From: Paraphysoderma sedebokerense
Lineage: Eukaryota; Blastocladiomycota; Physodermatomycetes; Physodermatales; Physodermataceae
DNA length: 64,000 bases
NCBI GenBank assembly: GCA_025602915.1
Contig: JAHLJZ010000034.1
Span: forward strand, 171,041-235,040
Reading direction: 5' to 3'
Shown here: piece by piece, positions 15,462 through 27,445 of the stretch
Layout of the letters: every line of letters begins with the position of its first letter
How positions within the stretch are numbered: position 1 is the first letter of the stretch
Made by a program: the position numbers and the translations under genes
Notes under the pieces: model-generated
What the model saw: the letters and a program-made list of their open reading frames with translations, nothing else
Told to the model about the DNA's origin: nothing
Databases searched by the model: none

Positions 15462-16955
15462 ATGACCCCATGTCCGCTATCTTTGTTTGCTGAGATTTGC
15501 CACTCAGCGCATGAGACTCAGAATATACGGTATGTTTTTAATAGAATATTTCCGTTTGCGACTGTTTTGTGGGTACTTACCATCCCATTTCGCTTTCGTT
15601 CACGATACTTCAAGTCCGCTCGACGGTGCATGTGCATCCGACTGTTCCGTGAATTCGGACACCGGCGGGGTAATTCGTGATCGGCTTTCCCCTCCATTAA
15701 AGTCTTCCGCTCCACCTACTGCTGTAAATTTCCTTCATGAAAACGATGAAAATGGGCCACCCGTTTCAAAATCTGGCAAGATGGAGTTATCAAATCTACT
15801 CAATCCAGCACCGCAGATCCAGTCATCTCCGATTTATCTTGATAAACAAACCACAGTTACTTCTGATCTGCCGCCAACCCCGCAATACGACCTGTCAAGG
15901 TCCATCGAACATTATGAAAAGCAAATAACGCCCGAAATTCTCAAAAATTCATTGGCCACTTCATCCTCATCAATATCGAACGCTTCGTTGCAATTAAAAC
16001 AGAGGGCAGTGTTATTTGAAACGACGATCAACGCGGTAGCTGCTATATGTCGGACGAAACTATATAAAAGCAAGGCTCCCACGATGGAAAGTTATTTCAA
16101 GAGCGTGTGGGGTATTAGCAAGAGTCAGGTCTATAGATTTTTGAACTGCGCAAAAGTTCTCAAAGTATGTTATGTCTTCGCAACTTTTCATTTTCTGTCA
16201 AGATTTTTGACGATTATTTGCATTTATCATTTTTGTCGCAGATTTTGTCAAAATTTCCTCGTCGACCCACAACAGAAGCCTTGTGCAGAGCATTACATAA
16301 ATCCGCTTCTACGACCGCCGAACTGCAAATTCTATGGACGAAAATTCTAGAGTTTTATGGATCACATTATGACCACCAGATACCAACGTCTGCAGCCATC
16401 AAAATCTGGGATCAACTTCAAATGAAATCTCAACAAAATTTACCGTGTTATAAAGCCAATCATTGTCAAAGTCTTCTTACGCCTGCTCTTTCAGATGTTT
16501 CGTCACCTGAATCGTTGTATTGTGAGCCCGTAACACCCGTAGATAAAATCCACCCGTTATTGCCATCTCATCATTCCTTGATCCCAGCGGTCAAAAGAAA
16601 CGATTACGATTCACATCAATTAACATTTATAGCCACAAATGACCAAGCACAAACTTTGACAAAGACGACCTCTCGTCCACTTAAACTCGCTTCTTCTTAT
16701 TTTGCCAATTCACATCGTTCATCCTTGCAACGACCGCCGACCCCAGTGCTGAATGAAGCCAACGAAATAGTTTTCTCCTCCGACGCATTGACAGACCTCA
16801 AAAAGCCGTATTCATTACCGTATTTCGAAAAGATGAAACATATGGGCCGATTCATTCGCACTGTTGAATTACAGATTGAATTTTCGACTGGCCCACCTTT
16901 CTTTAATCCGCGGTCGCCAAACAGTTACCACTCGACTCGGGGTTTCAACAAATAA
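15462..16955 (+). CDS. Protein with phage/plasmid-like HTH domain (3 exons, 443 aa)
   Basis: Exons 15462-15529, 15615-16164, 16242-16955. The start MTPCPLSLFAEI was chosen because its exon joins the downstream open frame in phase; an alternative is ATG 15781 (MELSNLLNPAPQ). A domain of about 110 residues spans the second intron: SYFKSVWGISKSQVYRFLNC, then ILSKFPRRPTTEALCRALHK, then a tryptophan helix (LWTKILEFYG) and IPTSAAIKIWDQLQ. This pattern (WGIS+SxxYRxxxxAxV, then PxxExxxRxL, then W-rich helix) resembles DNA-binding helix-turn-helix domains common in phage and plasmid proteins and also found in some early-diverging fungi. Flanks are S/P-rich and disordered. A nuclear, DNA-binding role is inferred. 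No catalytic motif is visible. Confidence 0.75.
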
Positions 16956-18384
16956 AGAATAGAACCGACAGCAAGATCGACAGTTTGTACTTTGTCATGT
17001 CAAGAATCAAGAATAACTAAAACTATATAGAGAAAGATTGATTTAATCAATTAGAATATGCATGATGAATAGATTATTAGAGTTGCGGATGGGATTGCCA
17101 CATGTAATTATATTATATTGCCGTGTAAACTGTATAGTGCGGCGGACTTGAAAGAGGAAACTTTAGGACGGATGGAACAAGTGACAAGGAAGTGGATTTT
17201 ACAGTGTTGATTATGAAGGGATAGTTTTGTAATGTTACATACCAATTATTTGATTGATACAATGGAGAACTCTGACATCACGAAACAACTCTGACATCAC
17301 TTAACCACTGAGGAAGTACATTTGACAGAGTATTACATGGCAATTTTTCACCGATGAGAGAGTGCAAATGTTGTGCAACCGAGTACAAAGCGAGGGGGAA
17401 AGTACAGAGTTGCAAATTGCGATGGAGGATGAATCTTGCCGAAATCTTGCTGAATGGGGCGGACCGAGTGCCTGTCAAAGACATACGAGCAAGAGTCCGA
17501 TTGCCTTATGTGGTTATCGAGTGGGTCACGTGTAATGTGGGACAAGCGCCGGGGCAGCAGGCAGAGTCCACGTGGGCAGTCTCACTATGTGCCGATCTGG
17601 TCATGAGGGGGAATCTGGCGAGCATCTGGAGACTTCTGGAGTGGGCGCGAACAGGGTTCTAGATCTATATAGATGCCCGATGGAACTTCAAGTGACTCGC
17701 CCCACCGGGACACTTCACAGTTCACTCTGGGAAACTCACTATCTGCCTATATGTGTCACTATAACATATATACAGTTAGCAATGAGCAATTGGCATTCAT
17801 GGAAGGGGAGACGGGATATTATTACTGACAGGATCACGTCAACCCTGACAAGTGGTTAGTTGACAACACATGAGGTGACTTGCGACTTGATGATTGCAGT
17901 CTGATTGCCATCTCTGGAAAGGCGTACTATAAACCCCAGTTCAGAAAGTCTGACAGTGTAGATGTGCAGACGGATCCATCCGTACAGCTAGTAATCCATG
18001 TGTAATGTAATCTCTCAGCTGGATTCAGTTAGTTTGAAGTATAAAAGGAGCGAGCGGACTTTTGCACGGCGTGGACCCGTGGAACTTTTGCAGATCCGGT
18101 AGTTCGGTTCTTGACGCAAACTTTTTTTTTGTTTCCCCGTTCGCTTAATTCTCTCTCCGATCCGACTATAAGCATATCCTTCCTTCCTCATCACTCTGCA
18201 TTCAAAGAGCATACATCATCACCATACATTCCCTTGCAATCGTTACCATGCCTCAGTATCATGGAATGAATTAGTCCCAGCACCATCCACCTAATTCCAT
18301 CTATCCCACCCAAAACCCCAAAATTGGTCCATCTCCCTCCATCCCGCACTCTGAATCCTCAATCCCGCATGTTCCTATATTGCA
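16956..18384. other. Intergenic, promoter of the histidine kinase at its right end
   Basis: No gene is supported. A 102-codon ORF at 17354-17662 (MRECKCCATEYKARGK...) is GC-rich but unlike any family I know. A perfect 14-bp direct repeat AACTCTGACATCAC occurs at 17268-17281 and 17287-17300. A TATAAAAG box lies at 18040-18047, followed by C-rich sequence typical of an untranslated leader before ATG 18385. Confidence 0.5.
18040..18047 (+). promoter_or_regulatory. TATA box, probable promoter of the hybrid histidine kinase
   Basis: TATAAAAG stands 338 bp upstream of ATG 18385 and is followed by pyrimidine-rich sequence. Position and orientation fit a core promoter. Not tested by transcript data. 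Confidence 0.4.
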
Positions 18385-21300
18385 ATGGACCACTCACATC
18401 CTCAAGTTCCGCCCACCATCCATCCAGTCGTCATCGAACTCTCCGATTCAGTCAATTCAGCTCCTTCAACTCTCTCCCCTCCAACCCACCGCTCAAGATT
18501 CAGGTCATTGATTCGGCGATGCCTTCCAAAAACCTCAAAGTCCTCTGTGGGGGCATTTATAATCGTACTATTGATTGGATTCGGTGAGTATCGGATGGAA
18601 TTGTAATGTGGACCTCATTCTTTGCTCTAACCTCTCATCACTTGGGTAGGAATTTCATTTGGTTTATTTGTATGGTTTAAAAGGGATGAAATCAAAGAAT
18701 TGAAATCAAAATTTAGTTTTATATGTGAAGGTAAGTTTTAACTTATTTTATTGTCCCAAATGTAGAAAATCTCTCAAGGTCATCTCTTTTAACGTACTTC
18801 CTCTCACGACCCTGCAGACCGAGCAACCCAGTTGGCGGCCGATATTCAACGGAATTCAAATAGTATCCAAGGTAACAAGAACAGTCTTTACATTTCATCG
18901 ATTCTTATTTGTTTTTTCTTTCCCCGCTCTTCTTGATCTTTATACTGACCGTTCATTTTGTCGTATCTAGACTTTGTGGCCCTGGTTAATACACTCTATC
19001 CCTCAATTTCGCAATCACAATTCAGTTCATTTGGCACAGACAGCTCTTACGACGAAAATGAAGTCTTCAATATGATGTTGCGCTTACGGGTAGACGACAA
19101 GTATCGGTCTCAATTTGAGAGAGAACAAAATGTTACCATTCTACAATGGTTAAATGAAAAATTAGAAGTCTCTAGAAAGAAAGATACCTATTTTCCGACG
19201 ACACTGATCCATCAGTATGACTCGTTATCGCAATTTATCGGATATGATCCGTTCAATCAGGAGCCAGTGAGGACGGATGCGATTACAAAAAGTAAGCATA
19301 TGTTTGAGTCTTTTGGCTTCCAATTGAAAACCTTTTTTTAACCCGAAATTTCCAATATAGTGCAACAAACGGGTTTACCAACCCTTTCTCGACAGTTACT
19401 GTTGCCGACTGGTCGTCCTGGTAAGTACTGGTTCGTAGTAAATGATCTGCGGAATTGTTATTTAATGCAGACATATCTTTAATCATCGTAGGGCTCATCC
19501 TTTATCGTCCCCTGAATATAACCAACAAATACGTTGATTCGAGCATTCCCTTCAACCTCACCGGATTTGTCTCGGCCATGTTTGATGTCAACCAAATGTT
19601 TAGGCATTCTTTTGCCAAGTCGGGGCAATCCCATAATTTAAAACTTTCAGTTTACGACCGTACCCCTGATGCGTCGGACCCGTCAGGAAGACTGATATTC
19701 CAATCCGACAACGGCACTCTTCCTTCTGAAGGCTCTCTATCACCTTCGTCTCTTTTAGCAGCTTCCGATGAGATTGAGTCCTCGTTACATGATACCTCCT
19801 ATGCCGATAATTTGCAATTTACATCAACCCTAAATGCTGTCGATCGAATTTACGAATTAACCTGTATACCCAGTGACGAGTTGGTAAAATCGCATTTGAC
19901 AAGTTTACCTTATATCATTTTGGGGATTTCGCTCTTCGCAAGTTTATTATTGGCGATCCTCGTTTTTATTCTCGTTATGAAATACAATCAAATGAAAAAA
20001 GAAAGAACAGAAAAACATCATCAGTTACAAGAGAGCCAGAAATTAGTGGATTCTTTAAGTCGCTATTCCGAAGCTATTGTCAAGGTTTGTACACCTCCCC
20101 GCATTCGTCATGTTTAATTTATATATTTGTTAACACGGCATGGTTAATTCATAGGCATTGCCCGATCCCCTGTTGTATGTTAAGAATGGTTTTATTAAAG
20201 GTAACCCTATTCTTCAAATCGCTTTCGTGTGGCACATTTTAACTAACGGATGACATTGCAGGTGCGAACGAGCCATTCCTAAAGGCAACCGGATATCATG
20301 TCGGTGATATTGTCAATCCTGTTACCCCGACCTCCATTTCAACCGTCATTCAATCATTATCTACCACCCACCCAGATCTAGATCTCTCGGGATCAGCAAC
20401 CCCGTTACACATCAACGACGTTTTTATCACGCGAATAGACGGAACAACATTTACAGCGGACGTTTCCATTTCGGAACCGTTCAACGAAAGTACATCATCC
20501 AATGAACGATGTCAAGTGATATTGATGAAAGATTCTACAGAGAAGAAAGAAACGTTGGTAGCATTGTCCAATGCAAAAACTGAAGCTCAAAGAGCCCACG
20601 ACGCGAAAACCGAAATTTTGTACTTTTTGTGCCATGAAATTCGAAATCCTGTTCACGTTATCCTAGGAATGACTGATATCATTCAAAATGAAACTGGTTG
20701 GTTTATTTGTTTTAAACCAGGGAATACCGGCTTAAAGGGGTCAATTTACTCATGTCGTTTATCCACTTTTGTTTCATTTGAAATGCACATAGGTTCGCGT
20801 TCATCCTACGCGGAATATTTCAACGGCATAACCACCGCCGCCGAATTTCTGGGTAGCATGGTGGACGATGTACTCTCGCTTCTCGATTTCCATGTTCAAT
20901 CCAATCAAGTCGTCACTTCACCAATCAGCTTAATTCAGTTTCTTCACGACTTTGATACGGATTATTCGAATCGAGCATCTCAGAATGGCGTCAAGTTTAC
21001 ATTAGAGATTGACTTGAACCGGGACAATGAATCTCCGCATGACTCAAGAAACGAAATGATTATGACGGATCCTAACCTTTTGCGAAATTGTTTATCCAAA
21101 TTGGTAGAATACTGTATCAACGTTACTCCACAAGATGGCGAAGTGATGGTATCGGTTCATTCAACACATTCCACTCAAACTTACTCACCCTCCAGTTCGC
21201 CCGGCGCTACCTCGGTTCCGTCAGTTGCACTATCCTCGTCAACAAATGGAAATATACAGAAGTCGTTATCGCAGTATACGATATTCCCTCGCTACTACCG

Positions 21301-22401
21301 TTGCTACCGGTTTATAATAAAAGATACCTCACCAGCAAGTATAAATTCAGAGATCACAAAACTATTTGATCCTTTCAACGCTTATCATTCCGCATCACAA
21401 GGCCACCAGTTTGGTGGGATTGGTTTAAGTTTTGCACTCGCTAGACATTTTGCAGAAGTTATGGGTGGAACCGTTCAAATTAAACCATTGACAGAAAGAA
21501 AACATGGGAATGAGTTTTGGGTTGATTTGACGTTTGAGAGTTTGGAAGAAAACGGAATGGTGGTTGAAAATCCGATCGTGGATAGGTCAAAGATGATTGG
21601 AAATGGATCTGGCCCGAGGAGATTTAAAAACTTGGGAATGTCCAACCATTTTAGACCGATGTCTACAGTGAATGAATCGCCGTTGGATGAAGCTCATGTT
21701 GTTGATCAGTTTGAGATACCTACAAGGAATATTGACGACGATTCGATAACGCATGCTGCTGATTTCGATAGTCCGACAATCACGGACAGCGGACATCCAT
21801 CAACCTCGTCAATTTCGAAACCAGGATCATCATCTTCCTCTCCTATGGTCCATTTCAGTGAACAACGAGCACAGATAGAATCCCCCACTTTTATTGAAAC
21901 TCAAAATCACCCTGCGAAAGTGTTACTGGTAGAGGATAACGCAGTTGTTCGAAAAGTAACCACTAAATTATTAGAGCGATCTGGATTTGAAGTCGTCACG
22001 GCTGATAACGGATTGCAAGCATTGCAACAAATAGAGAGCGGAGAAGTCGTCGATGTGGTGTTGATGGTACGTTTTTTTGTAATACTGGTTCCGTATTCTA
22101 ATACTATTGGTTATACTGACGTAATCTATCACTTTCTGTTATTTCTTTTTTTTTTTTTCGTTTGATACAGGATCTCGTCATGCCGGTTCTTGACGGTCAC
22201 GAAGCCACCATACAATTACGATCAAAAGGATTCAATATCCCCATTATCGCGGTCACCGCGAACGCATTAAACACTGAACTAGAACGATGTAAAACCGAAG
22301 GATTCAACGAATTTATCACCAAACCCGTTAACGCTGAGACATTACGAAACATGATATGGGATTGTTTAAAAACGTATCATAATCATAATGCGGTACGGTG
22401 A
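18385..22401 (+). CDS. CHASE-domain hybrid histidine kinase, CA domain degenerate (10 exons, 1097 aa)
   Basis: Membrane sensor of the cytokinin-receptor-like type. Exons: 18385-18583, 18650-18730, 18818-18871, 18971-19291, 19361-19420, 19492-20084, 20155-20200, 20262-20696, 20793-22066, 22171-22401. Layout: cytosolic N-terminus, TM1 about 55-76, extracytosolic CHASE domain about 90-375 (FIGYDPFNQEPVRTDAI and GLILYRPLNITN are typical), TM2 about 378-402, PAS-like region 440-550, HisKA with LCHEIRNPVH (His 576), HATPase-like domain, and a receiver about 970-1090 with VEDN, phosphoacceptor Asp 1022 (MDLVMP), Thr in AVTANA and Lys in ITKPV. The HATPase domain lacks the usual N-box asparagine (SKLVEYCINVT) and G1 glycines (DTSPASI), while G2 (GGIGLSFA) remains. 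It therefore probably cannot bind ATP well; it may be phosphorylated in trans or act as a phosphatase or regulator. Confidence 0.93.
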
Positions 22402-23027
22402 CATCCGGTTTTAAATGAAGTCGATACTGGCTTGATTCCTAGTTTTAATAGACTTCAAGTATCACGTCAGATATTAACGAGATAATATGTTGGAAGTGTA
22501 CTGTATGGTCGCTTGTATTGCTGAATGACGATGACGGATTGACGGTTGTATAATGTTTATTGAAAGGTTTATTTGAAGTATGTTAATGTAATATAATGGA
22601 ACTTGTACATATCACAAACCCGTTGGTTTTATTGCACGCAAGGTTGCTGTAACTTTGGAATGATGGAAGGCGAATCTTTGCTCTGAAATAGTCAATTGTA
22701 CTTTAACTGACGTTGAGTTGAAAACTCATAATTTAATCTGACAAAAAATAAACTTTGAAACTTTTTTGAACTGTTTGTATCCACTGGAAGAACTTGAATG
22801 CAAAAAGACTCTGATAAATTATTCAAGGGTTCTTCCCGAGCTCAACACCACCAAGCATGTAATGATGTGATTTCCATTAGCCACAACGCATATTACTCCG
22901 TCGCGGTTCTTGATTCATATCATTTCAGAATTTCTCACCTCGCCCGTACTCATCTTTTTCGCACTAAAAAATCGCAGAAGCTCAACCACAGTAGCATCGT
23001 CTCCGACAAACTTTTCCAGTAGCAGTA
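22402..23027. other. Intergenic between histidine kinase and antiporter
   Basis: Holds the 3' flank of the histidine kinase and the upstream region of the antiporter. Short open frames only. A 3' splice-like CAGTAGCAG just before ATG 23028 could end a leader intron. No other feature seen. Confidence 0.5.
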
Positions 23028-24311
23028 ATGGAAGTCATCCCGATAGCCCAAATATTTCTGTTAATGGGGTCCCTCTGGTTTTTTGGGCTCTTATTCGACT
23101 TACTTTATATCGGTTTAATCGGTGAAATTTTAGTTGGCATTATTCTGGGACCGCCAGTGCTCAATATAGTACCGTTTGCTTCATCTCTTGAAATATTCGC
23201 AGCAATCGGATTAATGTTTTTAGTTTTCGAATCTGGAATTTCTATGAACCTTAATTCTGCAAAATCCGATATCGCTCGTTCGTTCATCATCGCTATCGTT
23301 GGAACGTTATTACCTATCCTCTTTGGATGGGGGTTACTACAAGCTTTAGGATACAGTTCGACCGAATCTTTAGCATCTGGTGTTTCGATTTCTGCGACTT
23401 CAATTGGGATGGCTACTCGGATGTTGACACAACGAGGAATGTTGGGTTCGAGGTTAGGACAATTGATCAGTTTGGCTGCAATGGTGGATGATGTGGTTAG
23501 TTTAGTTGTGTTGGCTATGTTTGAGACTATTGTCAAAAGTAGGGACGGTAATGGTACGAATCCTATCAATGGTAATGGGAATGCATGGGCGATAGCGAGA
23601 CCATTGGTTGCATCGATTGGATGTATACTTGTTGGAATTTTCATCACTTTTTTGATCCCAGTTATACGAAGAACTCTTTCCCGACGTTTGGTTCGAGATC
23701 CGTCTAATTTCCTGAAAGAGTTTATTCAATCCCGTCTTCAACTACATCCTCCACTTTTGTTCTTTGCCTTTAGTATTTCTCTTATCCCCCTTTCAGCGCT
23801 CCTCGCCGATCTATCTGGGACGACCCCACTTCTGGGTCCCTTTGTGACAGGTCTAATCTTTTCCAAATCGAAAACAGTGCATACTCTTCTCTCAAAATAC
23901 TATATCAGCATTCTGTGGGTTCAACGGTTATTCTTTGCCTCAATTGGTTTCGCGGTTCCTATAGACGTCATGTTTATTCCTACTATCGTCGGTTACGGGC
24001 TACTGTACTCTCTGGTGGGAGCTTTAGGAAAATTGTTGGTGTTTCCCCTTGTATTCCCTTTCCGCTTGTCAAGAGTTAGTAAACAATCATGGAACGAAGC
24101 CATGCAGGTGGGAACCGCAATGATAGCGCGAGGTGAATTGGGATTTTTGATAGCGAAAAGCGCGATGAATGGCGGATTAATGTCGAGAGAAGTTTTTAGT
24201 ATCACAGTTTGGGCGCTATTCGTTGATACTATCATTGCGCCGGTGTTGTTTGCTCTGACGCTCGGAAAAAGGAATACTGAAGAGACGGCGGCGTTGGAGT
24301 GGAATTGTTAG
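23028..24311 (+). CDS. CPA2-family cation/proton antiporter (single exon, 427 aa)
   Basis: Polytopic membrane protein of the monovalent cation:proton antiporter-2 family (KefB/NapA/fungal Kha1 relatives). About 11-13 hydrophobic segments are visible. Family marks: GEILVGIILGPPVLN early, LFLVFESGI-type helix 3, SATSIGMATRML, and the paired acidic residues AMVDDVVSL (Asp 154/155) that bind the ion in electrogenic CPA2 members. C-terminal helices include MIARGELGFLIAKSA. At 427 aa it is the bare transport domain with no cytosolic nucleotide-binding tail, closer to prokaryotic-type proteins than to large fungal Kha1. It is unspliced, unlike nearly every neighbour. Likely role: Na+ or K+/H+ exchange at plasma membrane or an endomembrane; substrate cannot be told. 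Confidence 0.88.
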   Translation: MEVIPIAQIFLLMGSLWFFGLLFDLLYIGLIGEILVGIILGPPVLNIVPFASSLEIFAAIGLMFLVFESGISMNLNSAKSDIARSFIIAIVGTLLPILFGWGLLQALGYSSTESLASGVSISATSIGMATRMLTQRGMLGSRLGQLISLAAMVDDVVSLVVLAMFETIVKSRDGNGTNPINGNGNAWAIARPLVASIGCILVGIFITFLIPVIRRTLSRRLVRDPSNFLKEFIQSRLQLHPPLLFFAFSISLIPLSALLADLSGTTPLLGPFVTGLIFSKSKTVHTLLSKYYISILWVQRLFFASIGFAVPIDVMFIPTIVGYGLLYSLVGALGKLLVFPLVFPFRLSRVSKQSWNEAMQVGTAMIARGELGFLIAKSAMNGGLMSREVFSITVWALFVDTIIAPVLFALTLGKRNTEETAALEWNC

Positions 24312-25608
24312 GGATTCATTCAAACGCTGTGGGCCCGTGATGTGCTTTGACATATGCGCAGTTTTTGTAATGGTAATTATTTATTGAATGTGTAATGTAA
24401 TATGTAAATGATTGTATCGTATCTGTAATGTATAAATAGAGCAATCCATGTTGTACGACCTGCATATCAATCGGACCGGCCAGTCTTCTCAGAAACTTCC
24501 TCGACGTCGTAAATGATCTTTAGCAGATGATCTATACGGATACATTGCGTGCTGAACACCAAAGAAAAGGTCATGTCAAATCATAATAGTGTAAGAGCCG
24601 GTGCTGCATAGTTAGTGGAAACCAGAAAACCAACGGACCAACTCTGCTTCTTGTCCAGCAATACGATTCAGTGGGATCAAAAATATAATAAAAATGCACA
24701 ATAACGTTGATATCGCCCAATAAAATGGTGGCTAGTGTGATTCATATATAAAAATTGCAGGTCAGTGTTGACATTCACAGGCGGAGTGTAGGGGACGATG
24801 ATGTTGTAATTACCAGGGACGAGACAGATTCATCGACAGAAGAGATACCATCCATTTTGGATAGAGTGCAGTTAGATCCGATAATTTAAATGTGTAGCAC
24901 TTTCGTCATTTTTCCGTTCGTTAATTCAACATGTTCTGGGATAGAATGGGTCAGAGCTGATGCACAGAAGTTGTGCCACCTTCACGCACGTTTTGTTCAT
25001 TCTACATTCGTACAGATCTTTTTTTTTTTGGTTGGATTGATTGAAAATATACAAAGTTTGCAGTTGATGTCGAAAATATGACGTAGGTTGCTGGCGTCCA
25101 ATTCTAACACATATTCATAAATATACCGACGAATGCACAAATATATTCAATCAAAAGGGATTCAAGGTGGACAAACACTGCAATCACAAATATCAGTGTT
25201 ATTATCAGCAAAAAAAACAGATGATGTAAACGTTTTCTCTACTCTGGGGCACAAATGGGCAAAAATCACTATGGAAAAGGTTTTTTATCGCTTAGCACAA
25301 ATTTGTGCAATATTAAAATGGGGCGGCGGCCGAAGCAGTGGCCCGAGGCTTTGACGAAATGGCGTTTCCCAAAACCCAATGCGGGCCTCGCTCTGACGAT
25401 ATCACAGCGGGCGAGCTTTAATCCTCATCAGGAATTTGCGATCTCGCAAGAGAAAACAACAGAAAAGCGGTTCATAAAGAAAAAAACAGGAGTTTAGCTG
25501 CTTTTCCCGTTATTTTTAATTATTTCTGAGCGCAACAACCAGTGATATCGGAAAGAAGAAACAGATTTTCCCGAGTTCTTGTTCATCACCGCTACATCGT
25601 TTTATCAA
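24312..25608. other. Intergenic, no gene seen
   Basis: This 1.3-kb stretch follows the antiporter. Open frames are short. The segment 25300-25450 is GC-richer and near the upstream region of the next gene. No RNA gene or repeat structure was recognised. Confidence 0.5.
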
Positions 25609-27013
25609 ATGTCAGCTCCACCGGTATCCGGAGGCCAAACATCCTCGGCCCCATCACCGTCACCATCCTCATCTTCATCCTCCCGTCCTCGTTTAGCAAA
25701 AGCGCTCAGCAAATTGAATTTTAAGTCAACGTCAACATTAGACGACGACGACAGTATCTATGAATTCGTCAAGGAATATTCTCCACAAGTATCAAAGATA
25801 TGTCAACAGAACATGTCTTCTAAAGACTCAACTGATCAGATGCTTCAAAACGATTATCATGCTCAAAACACTTTGGTGAACGACGCAAACGATAATGACC
25901 TCGATCATGAGAGGAAGTATCGAAATAGTTACGAGCTGACCGAGGAAACAGAATTAGAAGAGTTTATAAGAGACGATCATGAAGTTGCCGGCCTATCTTA
26001 TGATAATCAGCAAGATGGTAAACTGGGTCGCCATGATAGTGGAGAAGTGAAAAAGAAAAAGCGGAAAAACAGTTGGAAATACAGATGTTGCTATGTTATT
26101 AATTTGAGAATGGGAATGTTTATTTATATTTTCCTCAATGTGGTAATGTCTTGTTCTTCCCTATTGATTGTATTCTACTTATCTTCTTCGCTCAATGTTC
26201 ATATTCTCACTGATTTGTGTTGAATGATTCGCCCGTGCTTGATATCATTAGGCCTTCTTCCTCGGCTTTCTCGGCTCAAACATCAGCTTTCTGCTTAAAT
26301 CGAAAGAATCGTTTATTCCAATCTTTTCTTCAATGGTATTCGCGTTTGAAGATGCGTTCAGGATAATGAGGATATACACTGAACTTGAAATTGCCGTGAT
26401 TGCAATCACATTAGTGATGAATGCTTTCGGTGTTATCGGTGTTTGGAAGGTTTGTGTAGTGTCTAATTTTAGAGGAAAACCCTCCATTTATAAGTCTTAT
26501 TAATTCTCCTCCAACTTTATGTCGGATAGAGCTCTGTACGGTTCTTTTACCCATTCACTGTTTGGGCAGTCTTTCACGTCGTCTGGAATCTGTCGACATC
26601 AGCCAGTTTATTGCTTATCTTTGGAGATATTTATACATTGGCTTTCAGCCCTATTTTCACCATTTTGTGGTTCATCGCCAGTTTGATTCAGGTGAGTTAT
26701 ATCCGTGCACCCTGCTTGGCTGAATACTATTTGGTTAACCTTCGCTCTTTCGGTTTGTTTTTGTGCTCATCTCAATCCTTACTCGTTGTCATTCTGCTTG
26801 TTTGGTTCTTACGATCAGATCTATTGCGCCTTCTGCGTTTTCCAATATTACCGTATTTTGAGGGTGTCTGAAAAGATCCTGCAACAAAATGCGGAACGAC
26901 TTAATAAGTATTCTATTCAACGTGACGACATGTTTCCGTTAGAAAAGACTGAGGAAGGTGGTAAAGTCAGTGAACAGTTCAAATTGGAGAAAGTTGTGGT
27001 GGATGGTGAATAA
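25609..27013 (+). CDS. Multi-span membrane protein, family not identified (4 exons, 371 aa)
   Basis: Exons 25609-26169, 26252-26449, 26530-26691, 26819-27013. The first 150 residues are hydrophilic, acidic and S-rich, ending in a lysine cluster (EVKKKKRKNSWKYRCC) just before membrane segment 1 (LRMGMFIYIFLNVVMSC). Further segments follow in AVIAITLVMNAFGVIGVW, a tryptophan-rich FTVWAVFHVVWNLS and IFTILWFIASLIQ, then IYCAFCVFQYYRIL and an amphipathic, charged tail. A CC pair after a basic patch suggests palmitoylation. The topology (four to six spans, cysteine-rich entry) recalls LAPTM/tetraspan-like proteins of early fungi but no signature is decisive. An upstream in-frame ATG at 25579 is possible. 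The first donor (GTATTC at 26170) is inferred from phase. Confidence 0.75.
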
Positions 27014-27445
27014 TAGTTTAGACTCCCGTATTGACACTGCATGTTACACCCCTTTTACGATTGTATAATTTCATTTAGTTTTTCACTTGTTGTTAATTCC
27101 TTCTAGCGTTATTTGCGTTGATTTGGACTATTGCCTTTCTTAGTTCATTTGGGGGCGATTTAGCGTTTTATTATGTCACATGTATTGTTAATCCTGTATT
27201 TCTTAGACGGAAAAGGACTTGGTAGCGTTGTAGTGATGGAAAACCGTGGACGGTGTCTCCTCTTTGTATATAGCACTCTCAACACCCAAAAAAAGATATT
27301 TCAAGATGATTATAGATGATTAAACCATACTAAATAATTAAGAATAAACACTTTCAAAATTTTAATTATATAATGATGTCCATATTCTCTTTTGTACAGA
27401 AATTATCCATTTTTAGTCGACAATTCGCTAATTACCCATCCACAT
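27014..27445. other. Convergent 3' flanks
   Basis: The membrane-protein gene (+) and CBS gene (-) converge here. The AT-rich sequence should contain both 3' untranslated regions and poly(A) sites. No gene seen. Confidence 0.6.
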
